Below are positions 29,261 through 50,077 of a stretch of DNA of 50,077 nt, piece by piece. The stretch covers positions 1-50,077 of the forward strand of contig DASZBX010000103.1 in the NCBI GenBank assembly GCA_035943635.1, in the 5' to 3' direction. Each line of letters begins with the position of its first letter. Positions within the stretch are counted from its first letter, which is position 1. Below the pieces are notes generated by a model, which worked only from the letters and a program-made list of their open reading frames with translations, was not told where the DNA came from and searched no databases. The translations under genes were made by a program, and so were the position numbers. This DNA comes from DASZBX01 sp035943635. Lineage in GTDB: Bacteria > Actinomycetota > Actinomycetes > Streptomycetales > Catenulisporaceae.

Positions 29261-32200
29261 GCAGGTGCGCGCCCAGGGCGGCCGGGCTCGGGTAGTCGAA
29301 GGCCAGGCCGGCCGGCAGGCTCAGGCCGGTCAGCGCGGCCAGCCGGTTGCGCAGCTCGACCGCGGTGAGCGAGTCGAAGCCGAGTTCGCGGAAGGCGCGG
29401 TGCGCGCCGATCCCGTCCAGGTCCTCGTGGCCGAGCACGGCGGCCGCGGCCCGGCGGACCGCGTCCACGGCCAGGCCGGGGCGTTCCGCGGCCGGGGCGC
29501 TGCGCAGCTGTTCGGCCAGGTCCGGGCCCTGGGCGACGGCCGGTGCGGTCGGCGCGACCAGGGCGGCGGCGGCGTCCGGCAGGTCGTGCAGCAGCGGGCG
29601 CGGCCGGATCGCGGTGAACGCCGGGGCGAACAGGGACCAGTCCACGTCCGCGACGGTCAGGGTGGTCTCGCCGCGGTCCAGGGCCTGGCCGAGCGCGGTG
29701 ACCGCCAGCCGCGGGGACATCGCGGGCAGGCCGCGGCGGCGCAGCGTCTCCTGCGCGGCCGGGGTGGCCATGCCGCCGTCGGCCCACGGGCCCCAGGACA
29801 CCGCGGTGGCCGCGGCGCCGCGGGCCCGGCGCCGGTGCGCGAGGGCGTCCAGGGCGGCGTTGGCCGCGGCGTACGCGCCCTGGCTGCCGCTGCCCCAGAT
29901 CCCGGAGACCGAGGAGAAGAGCACGAAGGCGTCCAGCGGGGTGTCGCCGAGCAGTTCGTCCAGGTGCCGGGCGCCGTCCAGCTTCGCGGCCAGCACCTCG
30001 GCCAGCTGGGCGGGGGTGGCCTCGGGCAGGGTCGCGGCGAGGTCCAGGCCGGCGGCGTGCACCACGGCGTCCGGCGGGTAGGCGGCCAGCAGGTCGGCCA
30101 CCGCGGCGCGGTCGGCCATGTCGCAGGCGGCCAGGACCACGTCGGCGACGCCGAGGCCGCGCAGTTCGGCGGCCAGTTCGGCCGCGCCGGGGGCGTCCGG
30201 GCCGCGGCGGCCGGTGAGCACCAGGCGCTGGGCGCCGCGGCCGGCCAGCCAGCGCGCGGTGTGCGCGCCCAGGGCCCCGGTGCCGCCGGTGATCAGGACC
30301 GTGCCGCGCGGCTGCCAGGTGCCGGCCGGGGCGGGGGCGAGCGTGTCCCGGGTCAGCCGTCGGGCCAGGATCCCGGTCGGGCGCACGGCCACCTGGTCCT
30401 CGGCGGCGTCGGCCAGGACGGCGGCGAAGCGGTCGGCGCTGCGGGCGTCCAGGGTCTCCGGCAGGTCGACCAGGCCGCCCCAGCGGTCGGGATGTTCCAG
30501 GCCGGCCACCCGGCCCAGGCCCCACGCGGCCGCGGCGTTCAGGCTGCCGATCAGGTCGGCGTGGGTGGCGGCGACGGCCGCGTGGGTGACGATCCACAAG
30601 GGGGCGGTGACGTTCGCGTCGCCCAGGGCCTGGATCAGGGCGAGGGCGGCGGCCAGGTCCTCGCCGGGCCGCAGCACCACGCCGCTGAGCGGGCCGGGCA
30701 GGGCGCTGAGCCGGGCGCGCAGGTCCGCGCGGTCGGCGGCCGGTTCCGGGCGAAGTTCCCGCACGTCGGCGCCGTGGCCGCGCAGCGCGGCCGGGATGTC
30801 GGCGGCGAGCGCATCCTCGGAGCCGGCCTGGTCGACGACCAGCCAGGTGCCGGTCAGGGCGGCCGGGGCCGGGTCGGCCAGCGGCTTCCAGGCGACCCGG
30901 TAACGCCAGCCGTCCAGGGTGGTGTCGTCGGCGCGCCGGCGGCGCCAGTGCGAGAGCGCGGGCAGCACCGGGTCGAGCACGGAACCGTCGGCCAGGCCGA
31001 GCGTCCCGGCCACGCTGGCCGCGTCGCCGCGGTCCACGGCCTGCCAGAACGCGGTGTCCTCGATGCCGCCCGCGGCGGCCGGAACCGGGCCCTGGGCGCC
31101 GGGCGCGGCGATGGTCGGCCAGTAGGTGCGGCGCTGGAAGGGGTAGGTGGGCAGCTCGACCGGGCGTCCGGCCGGCAGCAGGCGCAGCCAGCCGACCGGG
31201 GCGCCGCGGGTCCACGCCGCGGCCAGCCCGGCCAGCAGGGTCTCCGGCTCCGGGCGGCCGGCCCGGACGGTCGCGGCGAACCCGGCCGCCGCGCCCTGGG
31301 CACATTCCCGGGCGCTGTCCTGGGCGAGCGCGGTCAGCACGCCGTCCGGGCCCAGTTCCAGGAAGGTGGTGGCCGGGGCCAGCGCTAGGGCGTTGGTGAC
31401 GCAGTCGGCGAAACGGACCGCGGCGCGCACGTGCCGGACCCAGTAGTCGGGGGTGGACAGCTCGGGCCCGGCCAGGGTCCCGGTGACGTTCGACATCACC
31501 GGCAGCCGGGCCGGGCGCCAGGTCAGAGTGGCCAGGACGGCGCGGAACTCGTCGAGCATCGGCTCCATCAGGGCCGAGTGGAAGGCGTGCGAGACGGTCA
31601 GCGCCTTGGTCTTGCTGCCGGCCGCGGCGAGCCGGTCGGCCAGGGCGGCGACCTCGTCGGCGGCGCCGGACAGCACGGTCGCCTTGGGCCCGTTGACCGC
31701 GGCCAGGGACACTCCGGGGGTCAGCAGCGGGAGCACGTCGGCCTCGGCGGCCTGGACCGCGGTCATCGCGCCGCCGACCGGCAGGGCCTGCATCAGTCGG
31801 CCGCGGGCGCAGACCAGGGTGGCCGCGTCGGCCGGGGAGAGCACCCCGGCGACGTGGGCGGCGCTGATCTCGCCGACCGAGTGGCCGATCAGCACGTCCG
31901 GGTACAGCTCCCAGGAGCCGAGCAGCCGGTAGAGCGCGACCTCGACCGCGAACAGGGCGGCCTGGGTGTAGCCGGTCTGGTCCAGCAGGGCGGCTTCGGG
32001 GGTGTCCGGGTCGGCGAAGACGACCGAGGCCAGCGGGCGGTCCAGGTGGGCGTCCAGGTGGCCGCAGACCTCGTCGAAGGCCTCGGCGTAGGCCGGGAAG
32101 GCGTCGTACAGGCCGCGGCCCATGCCGGTGCGCTGGGCGCCCTGGCCGGTGAACAGGTAGACCAGCTGGCCGCCGTCGGCCTCGCCGGCCACCACGCCGG

Positions 32201-33881
32201 GCGCGGCGCCGTCCGCGGCGAACGCGGCCAGGGCGGCCAGGGCGCGGTCCCGGTCGGCGGCCACGACCACGGCCCGGTTCGGGTGCGCGCCGCTGCGGGT
32301 GGCGGCCAGCGCGTGGCCGATGTCGGCCGTGGTCAGGGTCGGGTCGGCGCCGCGCAGCGCGGTGGCGACGGACTCGGCCAGGGCGCGCAGGCCCGCCTCG
32401 CCGCGGCCGCTCAGGATCCACGCGGCCGGGGCCGGCCCGGGCCGGTCCGCACCGGGCCCGGACTCGGCCGGCTCGGTGGGAACGGCGGGCTCGGCGGCCT
32501 CCTGCGGGGCCTGCTCGATGATCGTGTGCACGTTGGTCCCGCTGACCCCGAACGAGGACACCGCGGCGCGCCGCGGCCGGTCCGTCCCGGGCCAGTCCCG
32601 GGCCTCGGTCAGCAGCTCGACCGCGCCGGCCGACCAGTCCACGTGCGGCGCGGGCTCGTCGACGTGCAGCGTGCGCGGCATCACGCCGTGCCGGATCGCC
32701 ATCACGGCCTTGATGATCCCGCCGACCCCGGCCGCGGCCTGGGTGTGGCCGATGTTCGACTTGAGCGAGCCGAGGTAGAGCGGCTTGTCCGCGGGCCGGT
32801 CCTGGCCGTAGGTGGCCAGCAAAGCCTGGGCCTCGATCGGGTCGCCCAGGACCGTGCCGGTGCCGTGGCCCTCGACCAGGTCGACGTCGGCGGCGGTCAG
32901 TCCGGCCGCGGCCAGCGCCTGCCGGATCACCCGCTGCTGGGCCGGGCCGTTCGGGGCGGTCAGGCCGTTGCTGGCGCCGTCCTGGTTGACCGCGCTGCCG
33001 CGGACCACGGCCAGCACCTTGTGCCCGTTGCGCCGCGCGTCGGACAGACGCTCCAGCAGCAGCACGCCCGCGCCCTCACCCCAGCCGGTGCCGTCCGCGG
33101 CCCCGGCGAAGGACTTGCACCGCCCGTCGGCGGCCAGGCCGCCCTGGCGGGAGAACTCGGCGAAGGCCCCGGGCACGCTCATCACGGTCACCCCGCCGGC
33201 CAGCGCCAGCCCGCACTCCCCGGCCCGCAGCGCCTGCGCGGCCAGGTGCACCGCGACCAGCGAGGAGGAGCAGGCCGTGTCGACGGTGACCGAGGGGCCC
33301 TCGAACCCGAAGCAGTAGGAGACCCGGCCGGAGACCACGGCCGCGGCGTTGCCGATGCCGGAGAAGCCGTTGGCCTCCTGCGCGGCGCCCAGCAGCGCGA
33401 TCCCGTAGTCCTGGCCGTTGGAGCCCATGAACACCCCGGTCCGGCTGCCGCGCAGCGCGTCCGCGTTCAGGCCCGCGCGCTCCACCGCCTCCCAGCTGAT
33501 CTCCAGCAGCAGCCGCTGCTGCGGGTCCATGCCCAGGGCCTCGCGCGGGCTGATCCCGAAGAAGCCGGGGTCGAACCGGCCGGCGTCGTAGAGGAACCCG
33601 CCCTGCGCGGTGGTCGAGTGGCCCTCGCCGGCCGCGGCGTACAGCGCCTCGGCGTCCCAGCCGCGGTCGGCCGGGAAGTCGCCGACCGCGTCCACCCCGT
33701 CGGCGACCAGGCGCCACAGGTCCTCGGGGCTGTGCACCCCGCCCGGGTACCGGCAGCCCATGCCGACCACGGCGATCGGCTCGCGCTCGCGCTCGGCCGC
33801 GGCGGCCAGCTGTTCCCTGGTCTCGCCGAGCTCGATCGTGACCTGCTTGAGGTACTGCCGCAGCTTGTCTTCGTTGGACAT
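28971..33881 (-). CDS. PKS-B: single-module type I PKS, KS-AT(malonyl)-KR(A-type)-ACP
   Basis: 1636 residues, the usual size for one KS-AT-KR-ACP module with docking ends. Head 1-35; KS about 32-450, Cys204 (codon 33270-33272), HGTGT and NIGHTQ present; AT with GHSVG (Ser668, codon 31878-31880) and HAFH (31578-31589): malonyl-CoA. No DH is present; an FWQAVDRGD linker precedes the KR. KR NADPH motif GTVLITGGTGALGA near 30290, Tyr1337 (29871-29873), SSVSG serine intact, Trp 8 before Tyr, no LDD: A1-type, predicted L-hydroxyl. ACP Ser1504 (29370-29372) in ELGFDSLTAVEL. The tail ends SADEVFAFIDNELGMS. The ATG at 33881 is supported by AGGTGG 6 nt upstream. The stop overlaps the PKS-C start (TGATG). 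It links the polyol part made by PKS-A to the polyene part made by PKS-C and PKS-D. Confidence 0.97.
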   Translation of the reverse strand: MSNEDKLRQYLKQVTIELGETREQLAAAAEREREPIAVVGMGCRYPGGVHSPEDLWRLVADGVDAVGDFPADRGWDAEALYAAAGEGHSTTAQGGFLYDAGRFDPGFFGISPREALGMDPQQRLLLEISWEAVERAGLNADALRGSRTGVFMGSNGQDYGIALLGAAQEANGFSGIGNAAAVVSGRVSYCFGFEGPSVTVDTACSSSLVAVHLAAQALRAGECGLALAGGVTVMSVPGAFAEFSRQGGLAADGRCKSFAGAADGTGWGEGAGVLLLERLSDARRNGHKVLAVVRGSAVNQDGASNGLTAPNGPAQQRVIRQALAAAGLTAADVDLVEGHGTGTVLGDPIEAQALLATYGQDRPADKPLYLGSLKSNIGHTQAAAGVGGIIKAVMAIRHGVMPRTLHVDEPAPHVDWSAGAVELLTEARDWPGTDRPRRAAVSSFGVSGTNVHTIIEQAPQEAAEPAVPTEPAESGPGADRPGPAPAAWILSGRGEAGLRALAESVATALRGADPTLTTADIGHALAATRSGAHPNRAVVVAADRDRALAALAAFAADGAAPGVVAGEADGGQLVYLFTGQGAQRTGMGRGLYDAFPAYAEAFDEVCGHLDAHLDRPLASVVFADPDTPEAALLDQTGYTQAALFAVEVALYRLLGSWELYPDVLIGHSVGEISAAHVAGVLSPADAATLVCARGRLMQALPVGGAMTAVQAAEADVLPLLTPGVSLAAVNGPKATVLSGAADEVAALADRLAAAGSKTKALTVSHAFHSALMEPMLDEFRAVLATLTWRPARLPVMSNVTGTLAGPELSTPDYWVRHVRAAVRFADCVTNALALAPATTFLELGPDGVLTALAQDSARECAQGAAAGFAATVRAGRPEPETLLAGLAAAWTRGAPVGWLRLLPAGRPVELPTYPFQRRTYWPTIAAPGAQGPVPAAAGGIEDTAFWQAVDRGDAASVAGTLGLADGSVLDPVLPALSHWRRRRADDTTLDGWRYRVAWKPLADPAPAALTGTWLVVDQAGSEDALAADIPAALRGHGADVRELRPEPAADRADLRARLSALPGPLSGVVLRPGEDLAAALALIQALGDANVTAPLWIVTHAAVAATHADLIGSLNAAAAWGLGRVAGLEHPDRWGGLVDLPETLDARSADRFAAVLADAAEDQVAVRPTGILARRLTRDTLAPAPAGTWQPRGTVLITGGTGALGAHTARWLAGRGAQRLVLTGRRGPDAPGAAELAAELRGLGVADVVLAACDMADRAAVADLLAAYPPDAVVHAAGLDLAATLPEATPAQLAEVLAAKLDGARHLDELLGDTPLDAFVLFSSVSGIWGSGSQGAYAAANAALDALAHRRRARGAAATAVSWGPWADGGMATPAAQETLRRRGLPAMSPRLAVTALGQALDRGETTLTVADVDWSLFAPAFTAIRPRPLLHDLPDAAAALVAPTAPAVAQGPDLAEQLRSAPAAERPGLAVDAVRRAAAAVLGHEDLDGIGAHRAFRELGFDSLTAVELRNRLAALTGLSLPAGLAFDYPSPAALGAHLLGRLDGADGPDGPETLLAELERFAARLEGAAPDPDIHARIARRLQAAVTKWNDRPTPAAAGPGADPDPAAADAAPKLDDASADEVFAFIDNELGMS

Positions 33882-33927
33882 CCGTTGCCACCTAGTCGTC
33901 GTCGGATCCGGTCAGCGCACGGCTTGG
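33882..33927 (-). promoter_or_regulatory. A/B intergenic gap with ribosome binding site for PKS-B
   Basis: A 46 bp gap separates the PKS-A stop from the PKS-B ATG at 33881. AGGTGG at 33893-33888 sits 6 nt before ATG, an excellent Shine-Dalgarno match that supports this start. I see no terminator hairpin or promoter, so the genes are probably cotranscribed. Confidence 0.8.

Positions 33928-50077
<16,150 letters not shown>

Noticed and set aside
28971..32421. Upstream open extension of the PKS-C frame across PKS-B (would give a 4751-residue protein)
   Set aside because: It overlaps the true PKS-B module in another frame and is Arg/Pro/Gly-rich without domains. The TGATG overlap and the docking head directly before KS-C1 fix the start at 28971.

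Overview
This window is the interior of a very large modular type I polyketide synthase (PKS) locus. Base composition is very GC-rich and codon third positions are almost all G or C. With canonical cis-AT type I modules, this points to a high-GC actinomycete; the genus cannot be told from the sequence. Every gene lies on the minus strand and transcription runs from right to left. The window holds three complete PKS genes and two cut by the edges. I call them PKS-A to PKS-E in order of transcription. These labels are mine.

Layout, right to left. PKS-A (50077 to 33928, 5' end outside) has the end of an upstream ACP followed by three modules: A1 KS-AT(malonyl)-KR-ACP, A2 KS-AT(methylmalonyl)-DH-ER-KR-ACP, and A3 KS-AT(malonyl)-KR-ACP. 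PKS-B (33881-28971) is a single module, KS-AT(malonyl)-KR-ACP. PKS-C (28971-18166) and PKS-D (18120-7090) each carry two KS-AT(malonyl)-DH-KR-ACP modules. PKS-E (7043 to beyond base 1) has E1 KS-AT(methylmalonyl-like)-KR-ACP, then the KS and part of the AT of module E2. Coding density is nearly complete. The genes are separated by 45-46 bp, except that PKS-B and PKS-C overlap by one base (TGATG). No gap exceeds 300 bp. I see no tRNA, rRNA, CRISPR array, insertion sequence, loading module, thioesterase, regulator, transporter or tailoring gene; these would lie outside the window.

How the genes work together. Each gene ends in an acidic docking tail and the next begins with a short helical docking head, which fits a colinear chain A to E. 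Read colinearly, the line adds a malonate unit with hydroxyl (A1), a methyl-branched fully reduced unit (A2, if its KR works), two more hydroxylated malonate units (A3, B), four consecutive unbranched C=C units (C1, C2, D1, D2, a conjugated tetraene), a methyl-branched hydroxylated unit (E1) and another probable methyl-branched unit (E2). The product is predicted to be a polyol-tetraene polyketide, possibly a macrolide, macrolactam or linear polyene. I do not recognise a specific known product.

Points most worth a second look: a Ser to Ala change at the KR catalytic serine position of the only fully reducing module (A2); a non-canonical YAVH specificity motif in the E1 AT; a Gly to Cys change beside a catalytic His in the E2 KS; a DH motif change in D2; near-identical docking heads on C, D and E; and in-frame recombination-like repeats linking KS-A1 with KS-A2 and AT-A1 with AT-D2.
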